Assembly (NCBI RefSeq): GCF_900114605.1 | Contig: NZ_FOTP01000001.1 | Coordinates: 1,550,001-1,614,000, forward strand | Source of the DNA: Bradyrhizobium sp. NFR13 | GTDB lineage: Bacteria; Pseudomonadota; Alphaproteobacteria; Rhizobiales; Xanthobacteraceae | Direction: 5' to 3' | DNA length: 64,000 nt | Part shown: in pieces, positions 35,695-44,480 of the stretch | Position numbering within the stretch: the first letter of the stretch is position 1 | Layout of the letters: each line of letters begins with the position of its first letter | Position numbers and translations under genes: made by a program | Notes under the pieces: generated by a model | The model's database searches: none | The model's input: only the letters and a program-made list of their open reading frames with translations | What the model was told of the DNA's origin: nothing

Positions 35695-37863
35695 TTAGTA
35701 GAGCTGCAGTGGGAGAATATCCCGACCGTCAGGGCCGACCATCAGACCCCAGCTGTCATTGGCCGCGACCTTGATCGTGCTGTCATGCGCGGGCTTGCCT
35801 GCGGCCTTGATTGTGACCTTGTAGGCGCCGGGCGGCAGTTCCATTGTCGGCCCGTCCGGTTTCTGCGGACCTCCCGCGCCGGGCGCAACCTTGATCGTCT
35901 TGTTATTGACGCTGACCGACACTTCGGCGTCGCCCATATTTCCGAACAGCAGCCGAACCTTGCCCGGTGCGGGCAGAATACCGGCCTTTATTGCTTCCGT
36001 GGGATGGCGCACGACAAGACTGACCGTGGTCTCATCGTTGCGACGCTCCAGCTTCAGCATGGCGGGACCGCCGGGGCCCTTGAAGGCCAGCATGGCGGTG
36101 TCGGGCTTGATGACCGCACTTTTTGTATCTTCCTGCCACCGTCGCTGCGTGAGTTCGCGCCGGTAGAACGCCAGCACCGAATCCAATCCGGCAGGAACGG
36201 AGGCGTTCAATTCATGCCGGAATGGCGCGCCGCCGGGCAGCCCGGATGTGCCGAGCGATCGCAACGTCCGCTGTTTCGGGGTGGGATAATCGGCATCGCC
36301 GTCGGATTCGAGAACCTGTTCGACACTCTTGGCGTTGTCTGTCGTGGTCTTGTTGCCGGCAGAGGCTGCAACAGGCGCGCCCTTCAGGCCCGAGCCTGTC
36401 GCCGTAACATTCACCTTCGGTCCCATCTGCATCGCCGTCAGCGAGATGCTCTGACCGCTTTTACTGAAATTGAGCACCGCCATGTTGGGATTGTTGATGA
36501 CGGATGGCATGGCCTTCCAGCCGAGCGCCTTCATCCCGCCACGATAGAAGTCCGCGATAGCGCCGGCGCTGGAGGTGCTTGCAAATTCAAGCTTGCCGGC
36601 TTGTCCGTCGAATTCCACTTCGCTGGCCGTGTCGGGCACGGGAATGGGTACAGCGGAGCCACTCATCGTGCGGAGTGGAGCTTCCGGTCCACGCGTCGAC
36701 TGTGCCGCGGCGCGTCTCGCATTGTCTTCGGCAATCACAGCCTGGCCAAATGAAAGCGCATCCTTCATGAAGCGATCGTCTGCTTCCTTTTTGGCCTTCG
36801 CGCGCGCTGCGATCACTGATGGCAGAACCTGCACGTCGATCTGCACCATGGTCAGATCGTATTTACGACCAATCTGCATCGTGGCGGTTTCCTCCGGGGA
36901 GGTGAACGCGAGCGAGGCGCGATCGGCGGTGACGACGGTGTCCTTGCTTTGTTCGATCCAGCCTTTCTTGCCGAGTTCGCGGCGATAGAAGGCGAGCACC
37001 GGGCCAAGCTCTGCCGGGATCAGCGCATGTGCTTCGCGCTTGATGGAATCTGCGCTGCCGGTGGTTCCGGCGGATTTGATGCGTTCCGGCTTTGGCAGAC
37101 CGGCAGATTCTGAACCGGCCACCAGGTCTTGCGGAAGCGCGAATGGCGCAACGCGTATCTCGACGCCGGTCCTGTTATCGGCGCCTCGTTGCAGGGTCAG
37201 CATCACCGGCAATTGTCGCGTGTTGCCTTCGCGGGTGAAATAGACACGCACGCCGTCAGCGATCGTTTCGTCAATCTTGGCGTCCGGCCAGCGAGCCTGC
37301 GCCGCACTCGCGGATAGCGGCGACCAGCCCAATGCAGCGAGCTCTTTCTGAAAGAAAGTCAGCGTTGCGTCGACCGTTTCAGGGGTCGTGCATCCGAGAT
37401 ATGGCCGCCGCTCGTCATAGATGATGTCGGTTGCGCGTTCGGGGAAAGGCAGGTTCACTTCCAGGCGCTGCGAGCTGTAGCTGACGCCCGACCGGTCCGT
37501 TCGGCTGCCGTCGGTCATGAAAGATGCCGACACACCCTGCGCGCCCCTCTTGTACCAGCGACTGCGCTTCGAGGCCTCGAACGGCGGCGTGTAGGCGATC
37601 CAGCCATCGGCGGCGAGTAATCTATCGGTGCTGGCAATGGTATCTGCAACAGTGCCGGCGCCAAAATAACTGGCGCTTAGATTGGGATATTTGGTGGCTT
37701 CCGGCCGGGCCGTCGCACCGTCGATGTATGGCAGTGTCCTCACATCCACCAAGCCGTCTTCGGCGTGGCAGGCCAGCGAGCCGCCGACGATGGCTGTGCT
37801 GACAAGCAGGGCCAACAGAGAGTGTCTGGCCGCGAACCGCATCCCACGCTTGCTTGAAAACAT
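35695..37863 (-). CDS. Exported protein with five tandem repeat domains
   Basis: The 722-residue product starts at an ATG with GGAGG nine bases upstream and has a signal peptide (to about residue 36, ACHAEDG). I do not recognise a named domain. Five divergent units of about 90-105 residues can be seen, each opening with a P-x-P-like strand and centred on a helix plus GW or RW: RLLAADGW (81-88), FFQKELAALGW (170-180), FYRRELGKKGW (292-302), FYRGGMKALGW (439-449) and FYRRELTQRRW (566-576). A charged Ala-rich linker (350-400) divides units 3 and 4. The last 85 residues resemble a PEGA-type beta domain (ELPPGAYKVTIKAAGKP). Probably periplasmic or surface; function unknown. Confidence 0.75.
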   Translation of the reverse strand: MFSSKRGMRFAARHSLLALLVSTAIVGGSLACHAEDGLVDVRTLPYIDGATARPEATKYPNLSASYFGAGTVADTIASTDRLLAADGWIAYTPPFEASKRSRWYKRGAQGVSASFMTDGSRTDRSGVSYSSQRLEVNLPFPERATDIIYDERRPYLGCTTPETVDATLTFFQKELAALGWSPLSASAAQARWPDAKIDETIADGVRVYFTREGNTRQLPVMLTLQRGADNRTGVEIRVAPFALPQDLVAGSESAGLPKPERIKSAGTTGSADSIKREAHALIPAELGPVLAFYRRELGKKGWIEQSKDTVVTADRASLAFTSPEETATMQIGRKYDLTMVQIDVQVLPSVIAARAKAKKEADDRFMKDALSFGQAVIAEDNARRAAAQSTRGPEAPLRTMSGSAVPIPVPDTASEVEFDGQAGKLEFASTSSAGAIADFYRGGMKALGWKAMPSVINNPNMAVLNFSKSGQSISLTAMQMGPKVNVTATGSGLKGAPVAASAGNKTTTDNAKSVEQVLESDGDADYPTPKQRTLRSLGTSGLPGGAPFRHELNASVPAGLDSVLAFYRRELTQRRWQEDTKSAVIKPDTAMLAFKGPGGPAMLKLERRNDETTVSLVVRHPTEAIKAGILPAPGKVRLLFGNMGDAEVSVSVNNKTIKVAPGAGGPQKPDGPTMELPPGAYKVTIKAAGKPAHDSTIKVAANDSWGLMVGPDGRDILPLQLY

Positions 37864-37987
37864 TACTGAAAGCCTCCGGCGTTTGGTGACGCGCATGCAA
37901 AAGCGCTGCCCACTAGGGCAGCGACATCATTTGCGCGGGGCACTCAGTGTGAGTTGTGAGAGGTGCTGCTTTGGTTCAACCGGCGGA

Positions 37988-39124
37988 CTAGCGCCGGGTA
38001 ATCCGTCCATTCGCGACGTCGAAGATCTCGCCGGAGGGGCCGATATCCCCGAAAGCAGCAGGATCAGCGCCGGTCATCCAGACCTGGGCGCCCAATTTCG
38101 CGAGTTCGCCGAACAGCGACTTGCGTCGGTCAGGGTCGAGATGGGCGACGACTTCATCGAGCAGCAGCAGAGGCGTGATGCCGGTCATCTCGGCGACCAG
38201 CGTGGCATGTGCGAGCACGAGGCCGATCAGCAGTGCCTTCTGTTCGCCGGTGGAGGCGTCGCGCGCCGGCATGTTCTTCGGCGCATAGATCACCTGCAGG
38301 TCGGTGAGATGCGGGCCGTCGAGCGTGCGGCCGGCAGCGGCATCGCGCGGGCGACCATCACGCAGAATCTGGCGATAACGATCTTCGACCGCTGTGGCCG
38401 GCTCATTGACCAGCGCATTCTCCATCCATCCATCGAGCATGATGAGTGCGGATGGAAAGGCCGAGGCTTCGCCGCGGACGCGCAGCATCTCTGCGAGCCG
38501 TATCGCGGTCTGGCCGCGCATGGCTGCGACAGCAACTGCGAGTTCGGCTGTCTCGCGCTCGATGGCATCGAGCCAGTGGCCATCGCTGTTCCGGTCTTCG
38601 AGCAAGCGGTTGCGCGAGCGCAGGCTTCGCTCGAGCGCGGAGACACGACCGGAGTGATCCTTGTCGATGGCTAGCACCAGGCGGTCGAAGAAGCGTCGGC
38701 GCTCGGAGGCGGCGCCCATGAACAGCTGGTCCATCGCGGGCGTCAGCCACACCATGCGCAGGTGATCACCGAATGCGGTGGCCGAGCCTACCGGCTCACG
38801 GTCGATACGACAGCGACGGCTGGTGGACGCACCTTCTGCCGCGGGGGCATCGATGCCGGTGCCGAGTGTGGCGAGACCAACCTCACCCTCGACTGTCGCC
38901 GAGACTGCCCAGGAACCGTCGCCTTCGTTATTCGCAACGTCTTCGAGCGTCGCGCGGCGCAGGCCGCGGCCGGGCGACAGAAACGAGATCGCTTCGATGC
39001 AATTGGTCTTGCCGGCGCCGTTCGGGCCGACGAGGGCGACCATGTCCGCCGACGTCTCCAGCGACGCCGCGCGATAGCTGCGGAAATTGGTGAGCGACAG
39101 GCGATGGATGCGGGAGGCGGTCAT
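37988..39124 (-). CDS. recF: DNA replication and repair protein RecF
   Basis: The 378-residue SMC-like ATPase loads RecA at single-strand gaps with RecO and RecR. The Walker A GPNGAGKTNCIEAISFLSPG, the signature region STGEQKALLIGLVLAHA, and the Walker B LLLLDEVVAHLD are all present, and the N-terminus RIHRLSLTNFRSYR is typical. It lies downstream of dnaN on the same strand, the classic dnaA-dnaN-recF order. Confidence 0.96.
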   Translation of the reverse strand: MTASRIHRLSLTNFRSYRAASLETSADMVALVGPNGAGKTNCIEAISFLSPGRGLRRATLEDVANNEGDGSWAVSATVEGEVGLATLGTGIDAPAAEGASTSRRCRIDREPVGSATAFGDHLRMVWLTPAMDQLFMGAASERRRFFDRLVLAIDKDHSGRVSALERSLRSRNRLLEDRNSDGHWLDAIERETAELAVAVAAMRGQTAIRLAEMLRVRGEASAFPSALIMLDGWMENALVNEPATAVEDRYRQILRDGRPRDAAAGRTLDGPHLTDLQVIYAPKNMPARDASTGEQKALLIGLVLAHATLVAEMTGITPLLLLDEVVAHLDPDRRKSLFGELAKLGAQVWMTGADPAAFGDIGPSGEIFDVANGRITRR

Positions 39125-39177
39125 TCGTGAATATGGGACTCAGCTAAAGTCGTCGCAACGAACCGCGCCAATCTCCG

Positions 39178-39321
39178 TTGTCATCCCCGCCGAGTGCGCC
39201 GAAGGCGCATGCGGGGCGGGGATCCATAACCACGGCCGGCATAAAACGGCAGAGTCGTCGTTACCTGGCTGCAACTAGTTCTTCGGAGGCTATGGGTCCC
39301 CGCTTTCGCGGGGACGACACC
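39178..39321. repeat. REP-type palindromic element pair in the dnaN-recF spacer
   Basis: Two inward-facing stem units bound the spacer: TTGTCATCCCCGCCGAGTGC near 39178 to GGATCCATAA at 39229, and CTATGGGTCCCCGC with TTTCGCGGGGACGAC at 39290-39318. They resemble the GTCATCCCCGC-type dispersed repeats I recall from Bradyrhizobium and Rhodopseudomonas. It occupies most of the 206-bp gap and could separate recF transcription from dnaN. Confidence 0.7.
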
Positions 39322-39330
39322 TGAAGGAAC

Positions 39331-40449
39331 TCACACCCGCATCGGCATCAGCACATAGAGGGCGCCCTTGGCGTCCTTGTCCTGCACCAGCGTCGGCGAG
39401 CCGGGATCGGCGAGGCGCAGCACGGCGACTTCGCCTTCGATCTGGGCAGCGATGTCGAGTAGATAGCGCGAGTTGAAGCCGATATCGAGCGCGTCGGAGG
39501 CGTATTCGACCTCGAGCTCTTCCGTCGCGCTGCCGGAATCCGGATTTGTCACCGACAGCACGAGCTTGCCTGCCGACAGCGCGAGTTTCACGGCGCGGCC
39601 GCGTTCGCTGGAGATCGTCGAGACGCGGTCGACGGCGTTCTCGAAATCCTTCTTGTCGATCACCAGTTCCTTGTCGTTGTTCTGCGGGATCACGCGGCCA
39701 TAGTCGGGGAATGTGCCGTCGATCAGTTTCGAGGTCAGAACCACATTACCAAGCGTGAAGCGGATCTTGCCCTGCGACAGTTCGATGGTGATCTCGGCTT
39801 CCAGATCCTCGATCAGGCGCTGCACTTCACCAACCGTCTTGCGCGGCACGATGACGCCCGGCATGCCGTCGGCGCCCTTGGGTAGCTTGAGGTCGATCTG
39901 CGCCAGACGATGACCGTCGGTGGCGACGGCGCGCAGGGTTGCCGCGGTCGCGGTGCCGGCGGCGTGGAGATAAATGCCGTTGAGATAATAGCGGGTCTCT
40001 TCGGTGGAGATCGCAAACTGCGTGCGGTCGATCAGGCGCTTGACGTCGGAGGCGGGCAGCGCAAACGAATGCGTCATCTCACCGGCGGCGAGATCAGGGA
40101 AATCATTCTCCGGCAGGGTCTGCAGCGTGAAGCGCGAACGACCGGCGCGGATCGCCATTACCGAGCGATCGCCATCGGCTTCCAGCACGATCTGCGAACC
40201 GTCCGGCAGCTTGCGGACGATGTCGTAGAACATATGCGCAGGTACGGTGGTGGAACCGGCGGTGCTGACTTCGGCGGCCAGGGTTTCCGTGACTTCAAGG
40301 TCGAGGTCGGTGGCCTTCAGCGACAGCCGGGCGTTTTCGGCGCGGATCAGCACGTTGCCCAGGATCGGAATCGTGTTGCGGCGCTCGACCACGCGATGCA
40401 CGTGGCTCAGCGACTTCAGGAGTTGCGCGCGTTCGACGGTGACCTTCAT
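39331..40449 (-). CDS. dnaN: DNA polymerase III subunit beta (sliding clamp)
   Basis: The 372-residue ring-forming clamp tethers polymerase III to DNA. It shows the three repeated clamp folds, starting MKVTVERAQLLKSLSHV, with the YYLNGIYLH and DGHRLAQIDLKLP segments and the C-terminal LYVLMPMRV. The start at 40449 is the conserved one; an upstream in-frame ATG at 40470 adds seven unlikely residues. It is in the dnaA-dnaN-recF order. Confidence 0.97.
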   Translation of the reverse strand: MKVTVERAQLLKSLSHVHRVVERRNTIPILGNVLIRAENARLSLKATDLDLEVTETLAAEVSTAGSTTVPAHMFYDIVRKLPDGSQIVLEADGDRSVMAIRAGRSRFTLQTLPENDFPDLAAGEMTHSFALPASDVKRLIDRTQFAISTEETRYYLNGIYLHAAGTATAATLRAVATDGHRLAQIDLKLPKGADGMPGVIVPRKTVGEVQRLIEDLEAEITIELSQGKIRFTLGNVVLTSKLIDGTFPDYGRVIPQNNDKELVIDKKDFENAVDRVSTISSERGRAVKLALSAGKLVLSVTNPDSGSATEELEVEYASDALDIGFNSRYLLDIAAQIEGEVAVLRLADPGSPTLVQDKDAKGALYVLMPMRV

Positions 40450-40586
40450 AACAAAACCCGCCCGATTCAATCCGGTGTCGTGTGGAAATGCCCGGCAGCC
40501 CGAACGGGCGCCGCGGCGATGACACCCGCAAGCTCGATCAAGTGGATTTTGCTCAATCCCGCGGGGGACCGCAAGGTGGCGTGGAT

Positions 40587-40620
40587 GGCCCGGAAGCGCA
40601 AGAGAGATGCGCTTCCGGCC
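40587..40620. other. Long hairpin in the dnaA-dnaN spacer
   Basis: GGCC-C-GGAAGCGC pairs with GCGCTTCCGGCC over twelve base pairs with one bulged C; the loop is nine bases. There is no T-run on the minus strand, so it is not a classic intrinsic terminator. It may slow polymerase or protect an mRNA end between dnaA and dnaN. Confidence 0.6.
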
Positions 40621-40653
40621 CCCAATGTTTTGACGGTTAACACCCTCGTCCTG

Positions 40654-40683
40654 CCCCCGGTGTGCGCTTTGGCGCGCCGGGGC
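40654..40683 (-). terminator. GC-rich stem-loop just after dnaA
   Basis: CCCCGG and CCGGGG arms, with further pairing inside, start nine bases beyond the dnaA stop. No T-tail follows on the minus strand, so it is a weak or factor-assisted terminator at best. Confidence 0.4.
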
Positions 40684-40691
40684 GGGACGCT

Positions 40692-42125
40692 TTACTCCTG
40701 CAGCTGGCGCTTCAGCGTTTCGACCTCGTCCTGCAGGGCCACGTCCTTGCCGACCAGCGCCTCGATCTTGCGCACGGCATGCAGAACGGTGGTGTGATCG
40801 CGGCCGCCGAAGCGGCGACCGATTTCCGGCAGCGAGCGCAGCGTCAGGGTCTTGGCCAGATACATCGCAACCTGACGGGGGCGCACGACATTGGCGGTGC
40901 GGCGCGACGACAGGAGGTCGGACCGGCTGACATTGTACTGGCGCGCGACGACACGCTGGATGTCCTCGATCTTGATGCGCTTCGGCTCCTGCGGGCGGAT
41001 CAGGTCGCGCACTTCGCGCTCGGCCATTTCCAGCGTGACCGGCGTAGCATTCAGCTTCGAATGCGCCAGCAGGCGATTGATCGCGCCTTCGAGATCGCGG
41101 CCGTTATGGGTGATGGTGCGGGCCAGATAATCCAGCACCGGTTCCGGCACGTCGAACGAGGCGTGATGCGCACGGGCGGCGGCAACGCGCGATTTCAGGA
41201 TGCCCAAGCGCAGCTCTTCGCCGAGCGAGCTCATTTCGACGACGAGACCGCCGGCGAGGCGCGAACGCACGCGTTCGTCGAGGCTTTCCAGATCCGACGG
41301 CGGGCGATCGGCGGCGATCACGACCTGGCGGCCGGCATCGATCAGTGCATTCAGCGTGTGACAGAACTCGGCCTGCGTGGTCTTGCCCTGCAGGAACTGG
41401 AGATCGTCGATCACCAGCACGTCGATGCCGCGCAGCGCTTCCTTGAAGGCGAGCGCTGTCTGCGTTTTCAGCGCGGCGACGAAGCCGTACATGAACTTCT
41501 CGGCGGTGAGATACAGCACCTTGCGGTCGGGGCTGGAATTGCCGGCCCAGGTCACAGCCTGCAAGAGGTGAGTTTTGCCGAGGCCGACGCCGGCATGGAT
41601 ATAGAGCGGATTGAACATCACCGGATCGCCGCGGCGACCTTCAGCCACCTGACGTGCGGCGGCATGGGCCAGCGTGTTGGCGCGGCCGAGCACGAAGCTC
41701 GCAAAGGTTAGGCGGGGATCGAGTGGCGAGCCGCCGAGTGCTTCATGGCTTGCGGAGACCGGTGCGGTGGCCGTGGCGCGGAGTTCGGGTGCCGGGCGGT
41801 TGGTGGACGTTTCGGTGCGGCGCGCTTCGGTTGGCGCGACGGCTTCCTTGTTCGCGGGCGCAACGTTGCGCATCGCCGAACGCACGGTGAGGTCGACGCG
41901 ATGAACCTGCGGCATTTCGGCCTGCCAGGCGTTCAGCACGCGCTCGGCATAGTGGGCCTGGATCCAGCTCTTCAGGAATCGGGTGGGTACCGAAAGATGG
42001 ACGCTGTCGTCCTGCACGCTTTCGAGATCCATCCGCGCGAACCAGCTGGAGTAAACGTCTTCGCCAACCGTCGACCGCAGCCGACCTTTCACGCGAGACC
42101 AGTGATCCTGTTCCATATTAGCCAT
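40692..42125 (-). CDS. dnaA: Chromosomal replication initiator protein DnaA
   Basis: The 477-residue AAA+ initiator binds DnaA boxes and melts the origin. Domain I starts [20 protein letters not shown], domain II is a variable linker (about 85-150), domain III has Walker [13 protein letters not shown], Walker [13 protein letters not shown] and the sensor region, and domain IV ends with the DNA-binding [17 protein letters not shown] signature. The start at 42125 (MANMEQDHW) is chosen from conservation; the frame is open for 42 more codons. A 1.24-kb gene-free region lies upstream. Confidence 0.97.
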   Translation of the reverse strand: MANMEQDHWSRVKGRLRSTVGEDVYSSWFARMDLESVQDDSVHLSVPTRFLKSWIQAHYAERVLNAWQAEMPQVHRVDLTVRSAMRNVAPANKEAVAPTEARRTETSTNRPAPELRATATAPVSASHEALGGSPLDPRLTFASFVLGRANTLAHAAARQVAEGRRGDPVMFNPLYIHAGVGLGKTHLLQAVTWAGNSSPDRKVLYLTAEKFMYGFVAALKTQTALAFKEALRGIDVLVIDDLQFLQGKTTQAEFCHTLNALIDAGRQVVIAADRPPSDLESLDERVRSRLAGGLVVEMSSLGEELRLGILKSRVAAARAHHASFDVPEPVLDYLARTITHNGRDLEGAINRLLAHSKLNATPVTLEMAEREVRDLIRPQEPKRIKIEDIQRVVARQYNVSRSDLLSSRRTANVVRPRQVAMYLAKTLTLRSLPEIGRRFGGRDHTTVLHAVRKIEALVGKDVALQDEVETLKRQLQE

Positions 42126-42728
42126 TGTCAGAGAACTTTTCAGATAGAGTAAGTGTCCGGCGCAACGCTGCCGATTGAATGTCCGCGTATGAAGACGCGG
42201 GGTGACCTCGTGTGACGCGTCGTCCTCGGGCACAGCTCCGCCAACGGCCATCCGGCCGAGATCAGATCAGTGATGTCGAAGAGGACCTCGTCGCGAGGTC
42301 AGCGCGTACTGGACGGTCTGTCGGGAGCGTGGGCGGAGGTGCAGGTCGGCGCATGTGCCGCCATGTCTGAACGAGACGCAGATCGCTGTCGCTGGAATGC
42401 TGTCGTGGTCGATTTGCGCATAAGTCCTCCCCCGCTCGCCGCGGTCGCTCGCGGCAAGATGTCAGTTCACATGTGGTTCAAAGTCAGTCCGCAACGCTGA
42501 ACATCGAAACTCGTTCAGTCGCATTACCGTGTCGTCGTCTTGCCCGCTCGCCTGCCCGCTTACTTCCGCACCGTCAGCTTTGCTGGTTGCGATTGGCCGG
42601 TGCGCATTTCTTTTCAAAGCATCCGAATGGATGCCCGAGAAATTTCGACACAGAACAACCCTTCCCATATTGCTATGGGCTGCGATCCGATCAAAGCTTG
42701 GAAGGTGTCGCTAACCTGAAGACCGTCG

Positions 42729-42806
42729 CTGATCTTAAGGTCCGTCCTGGTTCTTAAATCGCTCTGATCTCAAGAACCGCGGGCGCCGCGAGTGATTTAA
42801 GAAATA
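42729..42806. repeat. Iteron-like cluster of four related motifs
   Basis: Four copies of a GAT(C)TYAAGAACC-like motif occur in 78 bp: CTGATCTTAAGGTCC (42729, plus), GCGATTTAAGAACC (42749-42762, minus), CTGATCTCAAGAACC (42764, plus) and GTGATTTAAGAA (42792, plus). The inverted copies can pair in two exclusive ways: GGTTCTT (42749-42755) with AAGAACC (42772-42778), or TTCTTAAATC (42751-42760) with GATTTAAGAA (42794-42803). Confidence 0.5.
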
Positions 42807-42894
42807 CAGCACGCCCGGTTTCTCGCAACGGAATCATTTTTGAGATGCCCCGCAAAAGCCTCACTTGCGCCGCGCGGAACGCGTCGTGATTTTT

Positions 42895-42909
42895 TTGACG
42901 ATGCGTCAA
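42895..42909. promoter_or_regulatory. Short palindrome TTGACG-N3-CGTCAA
   Basis: A perfect six-base inverted repeat with a three-base centre (ATG), in the AT-rich part of the dnaA upstream region. It could be a protein-binding site. It does not have the FNR/FixK TTGA-N6-TCAA spacing (here TTGA-N7-TCAA). Confidence 0.4.
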
Positions 42910-42986
42910 GGTTTTGAATCAACGCGCTGAATCGTAATGTGACAGTGCCGTTGCAGATTCGATCCAGCGAAAAAAGAAATTCATAA

Positions 42987-43002
42987 TTCATTTACGAATG
43001 AA
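42987..43002. other. Short hairpin TTCATT-TACG-AATGAA
   Basis: A perfect six-base stem with a four-base loop in the AT-rich stretch upstream of dnaA. Role unknown. Confidence 0.35.
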
Positions 43003-43082
43003 GGCAGCGAGTCCTCGTTTTCAAACTGGTTAGCTTCGCTATGCCGATAAGTGATTAGTGCCGCGCGTTTTTTTCTGTGCGT

Positions 43083-43113
43083 TGAGTCAGGGTAACCCTA
43101 GACATCGGACTCA
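43083..43113. other. Nested inverted repeats joining two GANTC sites
   Basis: TGAGTC (43083-43088) and GACTCA (43108-43113) are inverted copies, each containing a GANTC site. Inside them AGGGT-A-ACCCT (43089-43099) is a second palindrome. The arrangement could be a methylation-sensitive protein site. Confidence 0.35.
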
Positions 43114-43311
43114 GGATCGCGGCGAGAGGCGCTTGCTTTTTCGGAATCGCGCTGACGCAAGCAATAAAGCGGATTGGGGCTCGCTGTGATGCGTTGTGTG
43201 TTCCTGCCGTGTCGTTGAAGAGACATGACGAGACGCGCATCATGCAAGCGTGCAGCCGTCTTTGCGCTTCATCAGAATTTGTGACGCGATAGCGCGAGCG
43301 CATTGCGGCAT

Positions 43312-43342
43312 AAAAAAAGCCCGGCGCGAAGCCGGGCTTTTT
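43312..43342 (-). terminator. rpsT intrinsic terminator
   Basis: The stem AAAAAGCCCGGC pairs with GCCGGGCTTTTT around a GCGAA loop, with a T-run on the minus strand. It lies 22 bases beyond the rpsT stop and separates rpsT from the dnaA upstream region. Confidence 0.93.
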
Positions 43343-43363
43343 AGAAAGAATGTTGTCGTGAGA

Positions 43364-43630
43364 TTACTGCGCGAGCTTCGCGATCTGATGAACGAGGCGC
43401 GAGACCTTGCGGCTCGCGAGGTTCTTGTGAACGAGGTTGCGCTGAGCAGCCTTCATCAGTTCAGGCTCGGCGAGCTTCATTGCCTTCAGCGCCGCTTCGC
43501 GGTCGCCGCTCTTGATCGCCGCCTCAACGGTGCGGACTGCACCGCGCATCTGGGTGCGGCGGGACTTGTTGACGATGGTGCGGCGGGCAATCTTGCGCGT
43601 CGCCTTCTTGGCGGAGGTCGTATTGGCCAT
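43364..43630 (-). CDS. rpsT: 30S ribosomal protein S20
   Basis: The 88-residue basic protein binds 16S rRNA early in small-subunit assembly. [20 protein letters not shown] (first residues) and the C-terminal [19 protein letters not shown] fit S20. A GAAGGA ribosome site precedes the ATG. It is a single gene with its own terminator; rpsT next to dnaA is common in this group. Confidence 0.97.
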   Translation of the reverse strand: MANTTSAKKATRKIARRTIVNKSRRTQMRGAVRTVEAAIKSGDREAALKAMKLAEPELMKAAQRNLVHKNLASRKVSRLVHQIAKLAQ

Positions 43631-43978
43631 ATCTCACTATCCTTCAGCAGCGTCCCGTCTCGGGCGCCGGGCTGATTGACGTTTGCCGCTCGACTGCGGC
43701 CAACGCTGATCTGTTTCCGGGGTGTTCCTGAAAATGCTATCCCCGGAGCGGCAAAGCTCACGCAACTCACGGGGCGCGCCGCTCAAAGAACAGCGGCGGC
43801 GGGATTGCGCCCACCGCCATTGGCGCTCCTTATAGAGTGCCCAATTTCCACCGTCAACGCTTTCCGGCTGTGCTTTTGGACGGAAAACAGCCACAGAGCG
43901 GCGGTTAAGTTGCTGAAGAGGTTGAATTTCTCGGGTTTGCCCGGTATTGCCGGGGGTGAGAGCGATGAGGGGATTCGG
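43631..43978. other. Divergent spacer between rpsT and a small membrane gene
   Basis: This 348-bp stretch must hold the rpsT promoter (minus strand) and that of the next gene (plus strand). No coding frame of its own is convincing. An open frame runs through it in phase with the downstream gene, but it lacks a ribosome site and does not look like protein. Confidence 0.5.
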
Positions 43979-44293
43979 ATGATCCGCGGGTTTTTCCGCC
44001 TGATAGGGCTGTTATTGCTGGCCGGTGGGTTCGTATTCCTGGTCTATGACGGAGCGCGCTCAATCGCCGACCAGGCGCTGCGGCTGACCCGGCTCGGCGA
44101 GTTCTGGAACGACATCAATCAGGCCAGCCAGCGCTCTTTCCAGGCATTGATCGATGCCAATGCGCCGTTTCTCAGTGGGCTTCTCAAGTTGCTGCTCAAC
44201 CAGCCGGCCTGGGCCGTCATGGGTGTGCTCGGCATCGTGCTGATGCTGCTGTTCCGGCCAAGCAAGCCGCTGATCGGTTATTCGCGGAACTGA
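43979..44293 (+). CDS. Small membrane protein, two helices
   Basis: The 104-residue product starts at an ATG with GAGGGG eight bases upstream. It has helices at about residues 5-25 (FFRLIGLLLLAGGFVFLVYD) and 78-96 (AWAVMGVLGIVLMLLFRP), with a 45-residue loop between them (GARSIADQALRLTRLGEFWN). I do not recognise a family with confidence; similar proteins are common beside rpsT or dnaA in Bradyrhizobiaceae (recalled). Function unknown. Confidence 0.7.
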   Translation: MIRGFFRLIGLLLLAGGFVFLVYDGARSIADQALRLTRLGEFWNDINQASQRSFQALIDANAPFLSGLLKLLLNQPAWAVMGVLGIVLMLLFRPSKPLIGYSRN

Positions 44294-44480
44294 ACGGCGC
44301 ACCAGCGGCGTAACAGACCTGCCGTTTCCATCGTAGATACCTATATTGCCACTTGAGATACGCGCCGCGCGGCAGGAGTGAATCCGGTTCTGTCGGCACG
44401 GCGTTGTTGGCCCTCAGAGGTGCGTGTTCGTCCAGCGAACCGGAGTCCACTTCGTTCGCGAGCGCGCAGGGAGATGATCC

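Larger units (their letters stand above)
42831..43148. promoter_or_regulatory. Cluster of eight GANTC (CcrM) sites
   Basis: GANTC sites begin at 42831, 42916, 42929, 42956, 43009, 43084, 43108 and 43144. GANTC is the target of the cell-cycle methylase CcrM of alphaproteobacteria. About one to two would be expected in 318 bp of random sequence. In Caulobacter, methylation of such a site affects the dnaA promoter. Confidence 0.6.
42126..43310. other. Gene-free region between rpsT and dnaA
   Basis: No convincing coding frame is present on either strand: the open frames are short, have no ribosome sites and do not resemble proteins I know. The part nearest dnaA is GC-rich; the part from about 42780 to 43080 is visibly AT-richer. 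It holds the dnaA promoter somewhere, the iteron-like repeats (42729-42806), a cluster of eight GANTC sites (42831-43148) and several short palindromes. I found no clear DnaA box. Confidence 0.7.

Noticed and set aside
42126-43363. Replication origin called at the dnaA upstream region
   Set aside because: I found no TTATCCACA-like DnaA box on either strand, and in many Rhizobiales the origin lies near hemE, not dnaA. GC skew over the whole chromosome would decide.
43676-43978. N-terminal extension of the small membrane protein
   Set aside because: The extension has no ribosome site and overlaps the rpsT promoter side; the ATG at 43979 has a good GAGGGG site.
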